The translations under genes were made by a program, and so were the position numbers. 64,000 nt of DNA, from the NCBI GenBank assembly GCA_025345505.1, contig JANVCC010000018.1, positions 6,061,741 through 6,125,740 on the forward strand, read 5' to 3'. Origin of the DNA: Todiramphus chloris collaris (lineage: Eukaryota > Chordata > Aves > Coraciiformes > Alcedinidae). Shown here one piece after another: positions 24,701 through 39,700 of this stretch (position 1 is its first letter; every line of letters starts with the position of its first letter). The notes below the pieces were generated by a model. It was given only the letters and a program-made list of their open reading frames with translations, was not told where the DNA came from and did not search any database.

Positions 24701-27700
24701 TTGTGTGACTAATAACCGTAATCTTTGGGCAAACAGCTACAGGTCATTACTAGACTTCTGCAAGCTTTGGGCTAGAGTTTGGCTGGGGAAAGCTCTTTGA
24801 TTAACCCCGTCACTTCTGCAGCAGTGGTTATGTGCTGTCATTCTGGCTAGTTTCAAAAACCAGACTGTCGGGTGCAAATCTGTGCTTAGGTGGAAGGCTG
24901 CCAAGGAGCACTTACAGTAGCTATTGTGGCAAGTGACGTCAGAGACACCAGAAGAGACTCTGTCTGAGCAGTGTTGAAGAACACTGCTGTTAGATAGCTT
25001 TGTTTGGGAGGAGGAGGCAGGGAGAGAGATGCTGACAGCTTGTCCTGGTTAATGACTACTTGGAATCTCTTAACGCTTGGGCCTTCAGCAAGTTCTGAAT
25101 AGACTAATGGCATTTTGCAATGGCTTGCTGTCGGTTCCAGTTGCCTTCAGCTGCTTCTCCTCTGAAACAATTGACTCGTGTTGCTGCACACCTCAATTTG
25201 CTGTTTTTCAATTCAGAAATCTAGTGACATGAAGAAAAGGCTCGATTTCCTTAGTAAAAACGGCTTAATTTAAGATGATACACAGATTCAAAGAATGCCC
25301 CATTCTTTGTGTGTGGATGGGCACCAAAGACCAGCCCTGATCACTACTACCCTCCAAACTATCTGCTAATGCCGTACCTGGTGACTCCACTGCTTGTTAA
25401 TCCTCATTTTGGTCAAAAAGACTGAGGAAAGCGTGGGAAGTTGTCTGTTTGGAACACGTACATCTTCTGGCTCAGTGATATGTAACTCCTGCTTTGGCCG
25501 AGCAGCTCTGGGAGATTGGTGTTTACCACCAGCTGAAAAGTATGCAGTCCCAGGGCTCATACCTGCTCATATCTGCAGGCTTCAGTATTTATTTGGCAAG
25601 TGCTTGAAGTGAAAGGTTGTGTGAGAATTTAAGGGAAGAAAGAGCTGCAAGAATAACCTGAAGTCGTAGCTTTAAGCATCTGTAATTCACTTATAGGTGA
25701 GCAGCACCGATTGATGTGGAACTTGGTATGGAGTTGCTCAACCGTTCCCACTCCCTTCCTGAAATACTGAAACAGTGGATGTTCTCTGATGGAACAGAAT
25801 CTAGGGCACAATATTTTTCCGTTTTTCTAGAGAAGCAGTACTGGCTGAGGTTAGATTGGATGAAGGAGAAGGAAAGAAATAGCATGCACATCCTTTCCTG
25901 TAAATGTAATTGGGTCAGGACTAAATGTTCATTCATTTTTACTTCTTTAAGTCTTGTGGTTATTAAACTGTTGGCAGCTGTTGATTTGTGACCTGTTAAA
26001 GCTTTTTATAGCTAGCTGAAATCAGTTCTTAGAGCAAAGATTCAGGATTACAGAATATAGGGTATCTGACAGTTGCTGCTGCCAGGGAAAGAGTTCGCTA
26101 GTACGAAACTGGAAAGCTTGGCATCCAGCATCCTTCTTCCTCTTGAGAATCTATCCTGCAACAGAGTGCTGACATCTTCTGAAAATCTATGTCTCTAGTG
26201 TAAAAATCTGATTTTTTTCTTGTTTATCATAGGTGATCAAGCACGTACCTTTTTTTTGCAGTCGGGTCTACCAGCTTCAATCCTTGCTGAAATATGGTAA
26301 AGTATTCTTCATTGTAGGAGATGCATAGCATTCAAATACTACCTTTGGTACATTCTGTTGTTTCAAAGCAGGTTTCAGCTGTCAAAGTAGGAGTGTTGCC
26401 TTAGCTGTTGTTTTAATTTCATGAAATGTACAGGAAGGATTGAGTCCATATGTGTTACCAACACTAAAAAGCAAGATCGTTTTAAATCTTTATGATGCTA
26501 ATTCAAATTGAATCATATTGAACAAAGCCTTTTGAAGCTCTGGTAAGTGATTAAAAGAAAGAGCAATGGTAAATTGCAAGGCTTTCGTAGAGGGAAGTGC
26601 CTGTTGGACTGCCACTAAGGTCATGGTCTTTTTACTTGAAATAATATATGGAAAAAGAGGTAAAATATGGGTTAATGAATTGCTGGATTGAATTAAATGT
26701 TCAATACCAAATTGAATGATGTTTTAAATACTGGTAACTACTGAAAAATGGCAATAAGGTTAAGTGTGGGGAAAAAATACATGCTACTAAACTGGGAGTG
26801 GAAAATACACTGAAAGTAAAAGACAGGAAAAAATCTAAAACCATAGAATATGTTAGTAGAAAGTCAGTTGTCATACACTGTAAAATACCAACCAGTGCTA
26901 TGATACAGGAGCTGGGAAAAGCACTGTTCTTTGCAACGCTTGAAACAGACGTTTTCTTCTTCGTAATGCTTCAGTCTTCACTAAAATACTGTGTTCATTT
27001 TGGGGTGCTTCATTGTTATCAAGAGGTACCCGTGCTAAAAGACACAGAGTGAAGGCTTATAATAATTAAGAACAATTCACTTGTGAAAGAATATTAAAGG
27101 ATGTAACTAAATGCAAAGTTAGTTTCTTCTTCAGACACTTAAGTGCCTGGAAAAAAGGTGTAAGGAAACTTTTGCATAGAACTTTTGGTTTTTATGCTGA
27201 ATAGTAACAGAATGGAGAGAAAATGTAGTTTAATATTAAGTCTGATTATTATTTTTTCCCCCTCTAATTTTATTCACTTGCCTGTGCCTGGTCCTTGAAT
27301 ATTTAAGTATTAATAAGATTTCATATTTTCTGTCTGACCAGAAATGTTGTCAGTTTATATATGCACTGTTGCATCTATTTCCTGTTGTATTTAAGTTTAC
27401 TTGAAAAAGTGTCAAAGGAAGACAGTGTGGATATCAGGCTTAAAAAATCCTCACTATAGGTGAGTTAATGGAATTTTCATAGTGGTGTATTATGGCCTTC
27501 AGCAGGTTTCTGCATCCTCCTATTTCAAATCCTTGCATTAATCCCTTACATTATGACATTAAATTAATTAGTCTGGCTAGTAGCACAGAAAAAAACATAG
27601 CAGGGGCAGGCAGTGTATCCACTGAGCAGGAGTCCTGCTTTTCCAAGTGTGTTCCTACTTTCTTGGTTGTTAAGTACTTGCTATACAGCAGCTTTATCAC

Positions 27701-30700
27701 TGAACTCTGCAGAAGACTGTGGACTGGATAGTCAAACTTCTGAGGGTTTGAATGTTGTCAAAAGTGGAAAGTCTACAAACGGTTGCAAGAAGTTTTTTGT
27801 TTTCTTGTACAAAACCAGTAAATAAATCTGATAGAAAACCTTCTCATTAGTGAAAAAGTTAAATTTACATTTCTTCTTTGTGGGCTTTTCTAATTTGATT
27901 TTATTTTGTTTTTAAGGACACTATCAGACCTGAACAAGGATGGAAAAATGGATCAACAGGAGTTCTCTATAGCTATGAAACTCATCAAGCTGAAACTGCA
28001 AGGACAGCACTTGCCTGCAGTACTCCCTCCTGTCATGAAACAAACTCCAGTATTTTCACCACTAATGTCAGCTCGCTTTGGTACTTATGAATATATAATT
28101 ACTTAGTGTTCAGAGGTAAAAGCCCCACAGTTAATTGCAGCCAAATGTAAGCATTCATCTGACCATGACAGTTGAGAGAATCGGTGGGGAAAAAAAGGCT
28201 CGAGGATATTCTGATATTGGAAATTCAAAGTCACTTCCTTGACACTTTCTGTAATTCCATTCTTTGAGAACATTTGATAATAAAGGAAAACTTTCTAATG
28301 AATTTTGTCATGAGGTGTGGGAAGGCCATTTTCATCTGCCAGCTGACTTGCAGGCTGTCATCTTGTTCTGGTGGTCTTTTGTTGTCCCCTCCTACTCATT
28401 CACCTATTTACACTTGGGATTTTTGTAGTTAAACTTAGTAAAGGTCAAAGTTTTGGTAGAACATTTAATTTCAATATATTTTTTCAAAATCAGTCTGATT
28501 GTCTATTTTGGTCATATGATCACTTTCATAGAATTGAAATTTTTTTTTTCCCCTTTCTGATCACGTTTGGGGATTCAGTGCATGCCTGTTGTTACTTTGC
28601 TTTGTAGAAAAAACTATATGTAACAACTTCAGTATAGAATATGCACTAGTATTGTAATCCAGCTGAAATTAAATGTATGTATATATTAATTACATACATG
28701 ATTTAAAATGTCTACCTGTTGCTAAATCTTACAAGTGTGTCTGCATCCAAGTGCATGCATTTATAGACAGCTATGGTTGGCATACGGTTACTTCCTAGCA
28801 ACCTTCCATCATCTCATCTGCATACTGTTGTCTTCCACAAGATTCAGTAGTAATTCAAGTGCCCTTAATCACTTCAGGCAGCTGCCTTAAAGAAACCATT
28901 TGCCACCCAGGGGTCCCTCAGTGTGGACTTTTCACCCCCATGGATTCTTCCAAGGCTGATTCCTGGAAGAAGCTTAGTTCAGAAACAGTATCAGCTTTTC
29001 CCTGTAGAGAATTGTCGTAGCTTTTGAGTTGCATTTCAATTCTTTGTCAGGGGCCAGACATTGAAAGGTTTGTTGAAGAGGTAGTTATAGCTGCAATTAT
29101 AGAAAACTAGATATTATTATTCTTCTGTGAAACACTATATAAATTTACCTTGGGAATTAAATGCTTGTCAGTTTTTTCTTTTTTTTTTTTTTCCTCCCTT
29201 TTTTTTTCAATTCATGTTCTTCAGTATATTTTTATCTGTGACCTGTCTTGTCTAAACTTTAGAGAAAAAGTAAACATTATACATGAGCATCTATTTTAAC
29301 TCCTTGTATCTCTGGGTGCAGGTTGCTTTGTGTAGTTTCTCCCTAGCATAACGGACACAGTTTTGTGCCAGAGCCTCTGCAATATTAAATCATGAATTGT
29401 TGGCTTTTGCTCTAGGAATGGGTAGTATGCCAAATCTGTCCATGCCAACGTCTATGTCTACGATCACACCATTAGCTCCCATGTCTCTGACCTCCATGAC
29501 TTCCATTCCTCCTATGGTTATCTCTGCTCCCCTGGTGCCTTCTGTCAGTACCTCCTCGTTGCCAAACGGAACATCCAGCCTTCTGCAGCCTTTGTCCATA
29601 CCTTTCTCTTCAAGTAAGTACAGTCCAGTCCAGTACTTGCTTTCAGAATTGTGAATCTTATTTTCCCTATGGCTAATTTCAGACAGGAATGGTAATACTT
29701 GCATGCAAGTTAAAAAAGAAAAAAAAAAAAGCAACCTGATAATAAGAATAAAAAAAAAACCACATAAAAACCAACATTTTGTTCACATTTGTCAAATTAA
29801 ACTAGTTAACAACAAGGCACTGATGAGCTTTCTTACTTCTGTCAAAGCCTTGAGTGTTTGTTACAAAGCATTACCTTATGCCTAGTTGCGTAACGTTTTT
29901 GTTTGTTTGTTTTATTTGTTTGTCTCTCTCTTGCAGCTCTGCCTCATACTGGTTCTTTAGGTCCCATGGGAGGAGGGTTTGGTGGTACTAGCATACAGAA
30001 AGCACAGTCACTCATCGATTTAGGATCTAGCAGGTATGAAAATTAAGTTCAAAATGGTTGTATCTTAAACTGGAGTAATATGCCTTCCAAAACTTATGGA
30101 GCATTTCTATTTTGAAATTATAGTCACTAAAAGTTAGTCTAATGTGACCTACCAAGTCTGAAAATAGATTGTTTTGGGATGAACATTAAATAATATTTTC
30201 AGTAAATGTGACAAAACTATGCAAGCTAGGTGAGGAGTTCAAATGAGGGAAAGTGCTGCCAAAAAGAAGGGAATGTACCTTATTAGCAAATGGAAGCAAA
30301 ACTCACCAAGTGGTTATAAAAGCAATGCTGATGGATTGATGTGCTCATTCATTATAGAGGGTAGCATGTAATTAGCAGGCATGTGAGAACAGTATTTGTT
30401 ATAAATATTTATGTGTGAATTTGTTTCATGAATAATAGAAGATTATGAATCTGTGTCATCAGCTGCTCTGTTTCACTGACTTTAGCCCTTTGCCATAGAC
30501 AGAGTGAGGGACTAGGCTTGTCTATCCAATTGGACATCCAGGGAACAGTCTCCCAAGGGACAGTCCAGAGGGCATCTCAGCCCCAGCACAGATCCAGAAG
30601 TGCTTGTGCCTCTCTGCTGCTGATGCAAGGCATCAAGGATGAATGAACCATTTCTACCTTTGGGCTGCTCACACAGACAGACACCTGATGCTAGAAGATG

Positions 30701-33700
30701 TTCAATAAGATAATTGTAGGCATGGTGTGTGCCTGTAATATTTTTAATTTTTGTTTAATTGGAAAACTTTCTTTTGCTGGTGTTGTAGTGTTGAAAAATA
30801 GCTCTCCTTCAGTGTTACTGTTGACAGCATTTTCACCATCATGTTATCCAATTCTACACAAAGGAAGTCTCTCCAGCATCGTGCCCAAAGGCTTTGTTTA
30901 GACCAGCATTCTTTACTTTAGTGCCTTGGATAACACTGCAAGTAGGTTTTTTTACATGACAGAGAAGAGGGTACCTTAAACAAGGCAGGCTGGATTTTGT
31001 CTGATGTTCAAAGATGGGACACTCTGATGATGCTGGGAGTTGCAGATAGTTTTGTAGACATGACTCAGCACTCCATCAGGTGCTATTCTGCAGAAACAGA
31101 ATTAACTGGATAAACTTTCAATCTGTCATTCTCACTAATGATAATAATAAAAAAAAATAGGTGGAAGTGGAATGTAAAGGCTCTAGCAGCTTTGAATGCT
31201 GCTTTTGGTTGTAAGTTTATCAGATAAATTTTTATGTTCACGGTTATTCATGTGCATGCCTCTCAAAGTTACTGAGACATTTCACCCAGTGCTTCACAAC
31301 CCTTGTAAGTGTTCTTGTGAAAGGTGAATGTTTTCTTACAGATTTCAGTAATGCTATTTTGCAGTGGTAGCCCAATGAATTATGTGGCCTAAGTGCCTGT
31401 GATACCAAGGGTACAGAACCTTGGATTCAGGAGTTTTCCTTTGAGATCTGCATCCCTGCTTTCACAGTAAACTTTCATATTAGTCATGAAAATATTTATA
31501 GCAAGTCAGCAGAGGTGAAACTTTATGGAAGTTGTTTCATGTTACCAGATGATGTTGCGTATCTTCTGTTCCAGTGACTATTTATTAAGCCAAGTAACTT
31601 AGAGTTCTTTCTCTCTCTCTTTTTTTATTGTATTGCAGTTCAAATTCTTCCTCTAGTGCTTCCCTAGCTGGGAATTCACCAAAGATTGCATCCTCAGACT
31701 GGGCAGTTCCTCAAGCCTCCAGATTAAAATACAGACAGAAATTTAACAGTCTTGATAAAAGTATGAGTGGATATTTATCAGGTGAGCTTGGCATTTAATA
31801 ATGTAGGGGGAAAACCAGCATTGTTTTCTGCCTCAAGAATGCTGCAGGCTGAAGGATGGAATCCCAGCTTGGGATTTGACTTCCATATGAAATAAAAGCT
31901 GAAATTGTTGCCATTGAGACCTATGCAGGAACAAGTGGGCTTCAGCTGTTGGTTCCAGTCAGCCAAGAAATGGAAATAGCCATCAGTTTATTAGCTTGGG
32001 CTCTGTGTTAGTCCTGGAGGGGCCTGAGGAGACAGAAGTCTCCCCAGGTAGACTGGGGAAGCTAGAGCAGCAGTCAAGAGGAACAAGAGAGTCATAGAAT
32101 CATAGAATGTATTGGGTTGGAAGGGATCTCTCAAGGTCATCTAGTCCAACCCCTCTGCAGTAAGGACTGTCAGACTGCTCAGAGCCTCATCAAGCCTGGC
32201 CTTGGAAGTCTCCAGGGATGTGGCCTCCACCACCTCTCTGGGCAACCTATTCCAGTGATCAATCACCCTCATATTAAAGAGTGGCAGTGGTGGGATCTAA
32301 CCATATGTGCCCGAAAACTGCAAGTCTGGGGAAGTTAGCTCCACAAAGTCAGCAGTCATTTTTCAAGAATCACTCTTTGGACTGAGACTCTTTCTTAAGA
32401 CTTTGCAGAACAGATGTTTTCTGCATGGACAGACATCTCATGATCATTTTTGTGCCATGTGTTCCTATGTATGTGTGTTAGTAACTGCTTAGGCATTCAG
32501 GCTTTGTCTTCTCAAAGAAAGCAGTTCAGGAAAGACAGTGCAGTACTGCAGCCATTGAGTGGATGTTTTTCCAAAGTAATTTAAGAGAGTTACTTCTTGT
32601 TGACTTCCAGTCACGTTTGTGCTGTGCCGTGGCATTGTGGTTTCACAAGACTTCACACGAAGTTAATACAATAGTAGAGTTCTATGAAAATTCTTAGGAA
32701 ATTCAATTACTCATTGTAACACAGTAAGTAGAATGCTGTCCAAGCAGTTAGTAGATGTAAAGGCAGTGTGTATATATATATCTGTAGCTGACTGGATTTC
32801 CCAGTTTGAATAAACACTTTCCAGTCAGCTGCCTCAGTTTCCTAGCTTACAAAAAGGGAGAACAATTCTTTCTTTCAAGAAAGAGACTCAGTGCTTTTTA
32901 TCTTGTTCAGTTGCTTTTGGACTGAAGGTTTCATCAACCTGCCTAGAAAGGAATCTGGTTCTTTGCTATCAGAGGAAAGCTGACAGCTTTCCAGCATTCT
33001 CACTCAAGCTTTAGGTAGACAGGTGGCTGTGCTTTTGTAACAGCTGTGGGGATTACCATAAATACCCATTTTTCACGTCAGCTTTTCTGCTAGGTGCTTT
33101 GAGTGAAAAAGCAGTACACAAGAACACTTACATCTTTATTGTGTTCAGGTTGTAATGCCTGTTGTTAAGCCTGGAAGTAAAGTCAGTTTTCAGCCACTGA
33201 TGAAAATGGATTAGAGTAATATTAAAAATAAACATGCCCCAGTTCCTGACCCATTTTTTGCTACATGTTAAACTTTGTTCAAAGTGTTTATTTTAATAAA
33301 AATGTTTTGCACTTTCACTAAGGATTTCAAGCAAGGAATGCCCTTCTGCAATCAAACCTTTCACAGACTCAGCTGGCTACTATTTGGTAAGTTTAGTTAC
33401 TGATTATGAATTCAGCATGTTTATGGTGTTAAGAGAGGAAATGTACTTTAATAAAAAATGGTAAAAAACCAAAACTAAACTCATAAACTGGAATTAAGCT
33501 ACTTCTTAATCAAGCTTGTTCATTGGTTACATTTTTGAAGACGCCTTGACATAATATAATTTTTTCATTCTTTGTTTTGTTAAACTCCATGTAATAGAAC
33601 AGATACTGACTTCAGTTTCTGATTCTGTGGTGCACTGGTTTAGCAGAGGTGAAGGCTTGTTCACTTTGAAAGTAAGATTCTGAAATCAAACTCCTTAGTT

Positions 33701-36700
33701 TTTAAATATAGAGAAAGATTAAAAATGAAGTAACCCTTCAGCTTTTCAGAGTTTTACTGCAGTTCCCTTAAAGATACCTGCATATTACACATTTGTTAAG
33801 GCTTGCCTTTGCTGTGGTGATGGAAATGGTTACACTTCTCTGAAGGCTTGAATAATCTGCCCTGCTTGATGCAGTAGTTTGGATTACGCCTTCAGACATA
33901 ACTCAGAAGTTACACATAAAATTTACTGGCCCAGCAGAGTTCACAATAGCTTGGTTCTTTACATCTCTTGCTGAGTTCCCTTTCTTCTTCCTCTGTATCC
34001 CAGGGAGGTCATTTGTTTGTCTTTAGCAGCAGCAAGCTCAAATACTCCTTATATTCATTCAGGTTGTTTGGTTCCATGCTGTGAAGGTAAAAATGGAGTG
34101 TGGGGTTGTATTCTTCCACTTTGGAGTGTGTGGAAATAAAGCAGATATTAGTTACTGTGTTTCCTCCTGGGTGCCTAGCCTGAAGATATCAGCAGCCAAT
34201 GTGAGGAGATCTGTGGACTCATGTAAAGCCCAAGTTTCAGTTTGTCCCAAAGTAAGGAATTGCCAATATTCCTGCTGGGGTGCTGTATTCATGGTAATTA
34301 CGGCAATAGTGGTACTGGTAATGTGTGAATGTGCTGCTCTCTGAACATAATAAAAATCTCATTTCATCATCTCCTCCTTTTGTTTTTCACTGTGGGGTGT
34401 GGGTGGGTGATGGTTTTTTGTTTGTTTTGTTGTTTCCTTTTGGGTTTGGTTTGTTTTTGTTTTTTTTTTTTAATTGCCTGGGTTTTTTTGTTTGTTTAAG
34501 AAGCAGTTATTTTATTAAGCGTTTGTGTTCCAAAAAACATGTAGATGAGGCACTTCAGGATATGGTCTAGTGGTCATGGAGGTGTTGGGTAGAAGCTTGG
34601 ACCTGATGATCTTGGAGGTCTTTTCCACCCTTAACGATTCTATGATTTTCTGATTTCCCTTAAGTGCAATCTAAGGACACATTCCTGCAGTTCTGCATAC
34701 ATGGGTAGTTCTTGGAGAAGGGTTCCTGCTTTCCTGCCTGTACATTTGTAAATATGTCACTGGTTTCACACACACACCACCACTACCACCCTCTTGGTTG
34801 TGTGGGAAGCATTTTGTAGGCTAATGATAGGATTGCCTGGGTTGCCCTGCCCTTAGAGGGGGTAGGTGGTCTTTTTCTTACCCACTGTAAGGTACCCTGG
34901 GACAGCTCACATCTTCACTGCACTGTTGAGGAGACACAAGGGGATAAAAGAATTCTATGCAAAGGCTTTTGATGCCATTTTATCTGATGTTTTCTTTTGC
35001 TTGAAAAAATTTCAGCTTACTTTCTTAAGAAATCAGTGACACCTTAGGGTGTTTAAGTCCTATTGTTTTCAACTCTTCGTGTTATTAATTGTAACTGTTT
35101 TTACCAGAATATTTGACAGGAATTTTCTGTTTTCAAAATTCTTTTTACAGCAAGTTGTTTCAGCTGTCATTCATGAGGGATTGTGTTGCTTGTTTCTAAT
35201 AATTATTATTATTATTGCTGTTAAAACTGTGCAGGTCACTGGCTGATATCGATGGAGATGGGCAACTGAAAGCTGATGAGTTTGTGTTAGCCATGCACCT
35301 CACTGATATGGCCAAAGCTGGACAACCTCTGCCACTAACTCTGCCTTTTGAACTGGTACCACCTTCTTTCAGGTATATCACTGAGGGCAGTGAAACCTAA
35401 TATATTTTCAGTGTAATTCTTTTGTACAAAGAAAATAACTCTGTTATTTCTCTAGTGATGGTGAGTTGTTGGGTTTTTTTCCCTCCAGGAGTGGAAAATA
35501 TACTGAAAATATAAATGGAACTCTGCCATCTTACCAGCCTGTGCAAGAGGAGGAGCCACAAAAAAAACAACCAGGTAAAATAGGGTTCACATTCTTTATG
35601 TACTGGGCTGTCTTTGAAGGGCACTGAAACCTTTAGAGAGTGGAAGATGTCATAAGATCCCTAGGGAGCTTCATTTCAGGAGCTAGATGGCTTTTAACTT
35701 GGATGGTAGGAAGGTTGTTAAGTGGATGTAGTCAGCCTATTATGTCTAATAGAATTGAGAAGGCAGAGACAGGGGCTATTTTTAGCTGTAGGGAAAGGAA
35801 AATTATGCTGATTAATAATGTATTTTGGAAGAGTAATCCTTCATGGCCAGAAATACTGCCATGCTACTGCAGCTTTATTTTTTTTCACTTGCAAGTTCCT
35901 GCATTACTTTGTTCTGGACGTTTTGAAAGCAAGGAATGCCAGTGTGGTTTAATTCTCTGCAAACCAGATGTGATTTACACGTAACACAGATTCTGCTGTT
36001 GACTCCCTGATGCTACCAGCAGAAGTGTCTTATGTGCACACTGTGAGACAGGACTTGCCTCTCTTTTTGGAAGGCTGGTTGCTGGGAGCCTGAGCCATTC
36101 CTTTGCATCTCTTTTTATCCTAGTGCAGGAATGGAGCTTGATCCTGGTTTGTTTTCTGCTGGGTTTAATTCCAGAACCTCTTAAAAACTATACTCTTTCT
36201 CTGCGTGTTAATGTTCCTTGCACAGTGGAAAACCTTTTTAACAGAAGGGAGTCTTCTCGTAGCTTATAAAAGCTGTTCTTTTTTGTTTCTTCTAAAATTC
36301 AAGTTGGTTTTGTGGTTGGTTTTAAACTGCTTTTTTTTTTTTTTTGGCAATTGGAATAGACTTAGGAAAGTTTAAAGGAATTTTTTAGAAGAAAAATAAT
36401 ACTTTAACAAATGCAAGATGGTGATATCATCCATAACCCAACAACCTGAGCTTGCCAGAAAGAAATTGCCTACCTTCAGTGGCATAACTGAGGTGCTTGT
36501 TTGAGAGCGGTGTTTTGCACAGGACAGAAATAACGACCTTTCCTTATTTTAGTGACCTTCGAAGACAAAAGGAAAGCCAACTATGAGAGGGGAAATATGG
36601 AGCTGGAAAAACGCCGTCAGGTCCTGTTGGAGCAGCAGCAAAGAGAGGCTGAGCGTAAGGCTCAGAAAGAACGAGAAGAACAAGAGCGAAGAGAGAGGGA

Positions 36701-39700
36701 ACGTCAGGAGCAGGAACGGAAAAAACAACTCGAGATGGAAAGGCAGATGGAGAGACAACGAGAGTTGGAAAGACAAAGGGAAGAAGAAAGGAGGAAAGAA
36801 ATAGAAAGACGGGAGGTTGTTTTCTTGCAATTATTTGTTAATGCTTAAGGAGTATCTACGTGCATAGAGTAGCCACTTGACAAAGCATTCAGGGTTTCAT
36901 GCTGGCTTTGGTTCTGTCTCCTCGCGTGGCCACTGGCAGGTTGTCTTGGAAAGCAAACACATTGTGACTATTAGAAATGAATCAAGTGTTGGTATAGGCT
37001 GAAGATTTTTCAGGTACTTCATAGGACAGATGAGATTTTCTTGGATTTATGCTGGAATCTGTATACCAAATAAGACTCTGCTGGGTTCATCATTGATAAT
37101 ATTTTGACAGCTGAACCTGAGACTTATTTGCTTCAGCTTGGTATCTTAGACCACGCAGAAGACTTGAATATTTTATGTAATTCCATAAAATACTCAAAGG
37201 AGGTTATGAGCAGTAGCTGTCTATGTGCTCATTTATGGGTGGTATTCCAAGCTAAACAGGCTTTCTCTCTGAATTATGGAGTTTTTCTTCATCCAGCATT
37301 AGCAGCATGGTGTGAACAATCTTAGAGGATCACTTCCACCATTGTGTGATGCTGAAGTATATATAAAAGCACTTTACAAAAGACAGCAGGTTTTGTTGCT
37401 CTTATGCTATTTAGAAATAGAACACTTTATATTAAATTGTGGTCTTAGAGTTCTGCATCTCCCTTGTAATTTAAGGTAATGTCACTTTTCTGCAGGCAGC
37501 AAAGCAAGAACTTGAGCGCCAGCGACGATTGGAATGGGAGAGAATTCGTCGCCAAGAACTTCTTAATCAACGTAACCGGGAACAAGAAGAAATCGTCAAG
37601 TTGACCTCTAAAAAGAAGAGCCTTAATCTTGAGTTAGAAGCCCTGGTAAGAGAAATTTCACTACATATCTTGAAATACAGCATTTTGAAGTATGCAAATC
37701 TTAGAATCTACATTAATGCATCTACCAGCAGGTTGAGGGAGGTTCTGCTCCCCCTCTGCTCTGCACTGGTGAGACCACGTTTGGAGTATTGTGTTCATTT
37801 CTGATCTCCCCAGTGCAAGAGGGACAGGGAAATACTAGAGAGGGTCCAATGGAGGCTATGAGGATTTTGAAGGGGCTGGAACATCTCTTTTATGAGGAAA
37901 GACTGAGAGCCCTGGAGCTGTTTATCTTGGAGAAGACTGAGAGAGGATCTTACAAATGTTTACAAATCTCTGAAGGGTGGGTGTCAAGGAGAAGGGGCCA
38001 GGCTCTTTGCAGTGCTGCCCTGGGATAGGACAAGGGGCAGTGGTCACCATCTGAAACACAGGAAAGTTCAACCTCAATATGAGGAAAAACTTCTTCCCTG
38101 TGAGAGTGACAGAGCCTGGAACAGGCTGCCCAGGGAGGTTGTGGAGTCTACTTCTCTGGAGACCTTCAAGACCCACCTGGATCTGTTCCTGTGTGGCCTG
38201 CCCTGGGTGTTCCTGTGTTGGCAGGGGGTTGGACTCGATGATCTCCAGAGGTCCCTTCCAACCCCTGGCATTCTGTGATTCTAATGACTCATTGGGAGTT
38301 TCACTGTTTTAGATGAGGAATCTAAAGGAGGCATTTTGGGGTGTTTTAAAGCATTGGCCATGAACTAATCTGCCCACAGATTTAGTGGAGAAGCTATTTT
38401 TACTGTCTGTGGTATAATTTGTCTTTGATTTCTTTCCAGACGGACAAGCACCAGCAAATCTCAGGCAGACTGCAAGATATTCGAAGCAAAAAGCAAATTC
38501 GAAAAACTGAGCTGGAGGCTTTAGATAAGAAATATGACCAAGGAATCATGGAAGTCCAGCAACTACAACAAGAGCTTCAGGTGTGTAACTTTCTGTTAAG
38601 CCTGTACTTTTCCTTTGCTTCCTATTCTGTGTTTCAATATTGCTGTTGATAATCCCCTTAGGGAGGAATAGTGAATCGGTTTGACTGTAGTGGAGAGAGG
38701 AAATTGGCAAGGCCATCATAGCAGAGGGTTTTTGTTTAGTTTGTCATGTTAACAAAATGATTATATGTACGGTAACAAGCTGATAGTTGATTGAGGACAG
38801 TTGTCAAAACCTCAGCTGTTCTTTTGTGTACCGATAATAGAGACTCTGTTTAATTATGAATTCTTTTATGGCTTCAGACTTGTGCTTTTGAGGAATGTTT
38901 TCCTGTAGCAGAGCAAGTTGGTCTTTGGGATGAATTACCTTGCTGCTCTTTACATTTTTTTTCCCTCTCTGAATAGCATGGTGTGAATTATTTTAAATCA
39001 GTTGACTATCATAAATTATCCTCTACTGTATTTTTATGTAATATTCCTGCATGTCAGGAAAGCTTTTTTCATGTTTCTCTGTCATGGAAAATTACTGGTT
39101 TACATTAGGTTTGGGGCAGTCAACTTAAATTTTCTCATGATAATACTAGACTTCTAGCACGTCTGTTGTTTGATTTTGGTTTTTCCACCTGTGTTGGTAT
39201 TTTGGGTCAAAATGCATTCAGTTTTAATAGTATTTCTATTGAGACTATAGAAATAATTTTGTCCTCTACCTCATAATGATAACTTGCATCTGGGTTTATG
39301 AACATAAGTTGTGTTTGAAAATTCACCCATTTTTACTGACTGATAAACAATATTAAAAATCTGTTATGTTCTCTTCAATATCTGCAGGAATATCAGAATA
39401 AGCTTATCTATTTAGTTCCTGAAAAGCAATTATTAAGTGAAAGAATTAAAAATGCTCCACTTGAAAACACTCAGAGTAAGTGCCTGTAAATGAATTCTCT
39501 TCTGCTTGAATTACTTGCTTTTCATCACTTGGGAAAAAAGGCTGAAGGCTACAAAGGTGTTAATCACACCTTCACAGTTATATCTTTTCAGTTAGTGCCA
39601 TCTTAGTATTATTTAATCTGCCTTTTATTATTTCCTTTGTGTTCTAAATAAGGGGCAAACAAACACATTTTTGTGAGAAAGCACAGATTTTGCTTGAAAC

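Larger units (their letters stand above)
24604..29415. other. ITSN2 introns 3-5
   Basis: Between exons 3, 4, 5 and 6 (24604-26232, 26297-27916, 28081-29415). Apart from the CRE-type site at 24934 and an old CR1-like remnant near 26790-27060, I see only AT-rich unique sequence and a T-rich tract at 29170-29210. Confidence 0.65.
30034..35234. other. ITSN2 introns 7-9
   Basis: Intron 7 (30034-31638), intron 8 (31782-33322) and intron 9 (33387-35234). Two CR1 pieces are listed separately. The rest includes a T/G-rich tract near 34410-34500 and a CA/CCA run near 34770-34790, with no gene evidence. Confidence 0.65.
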
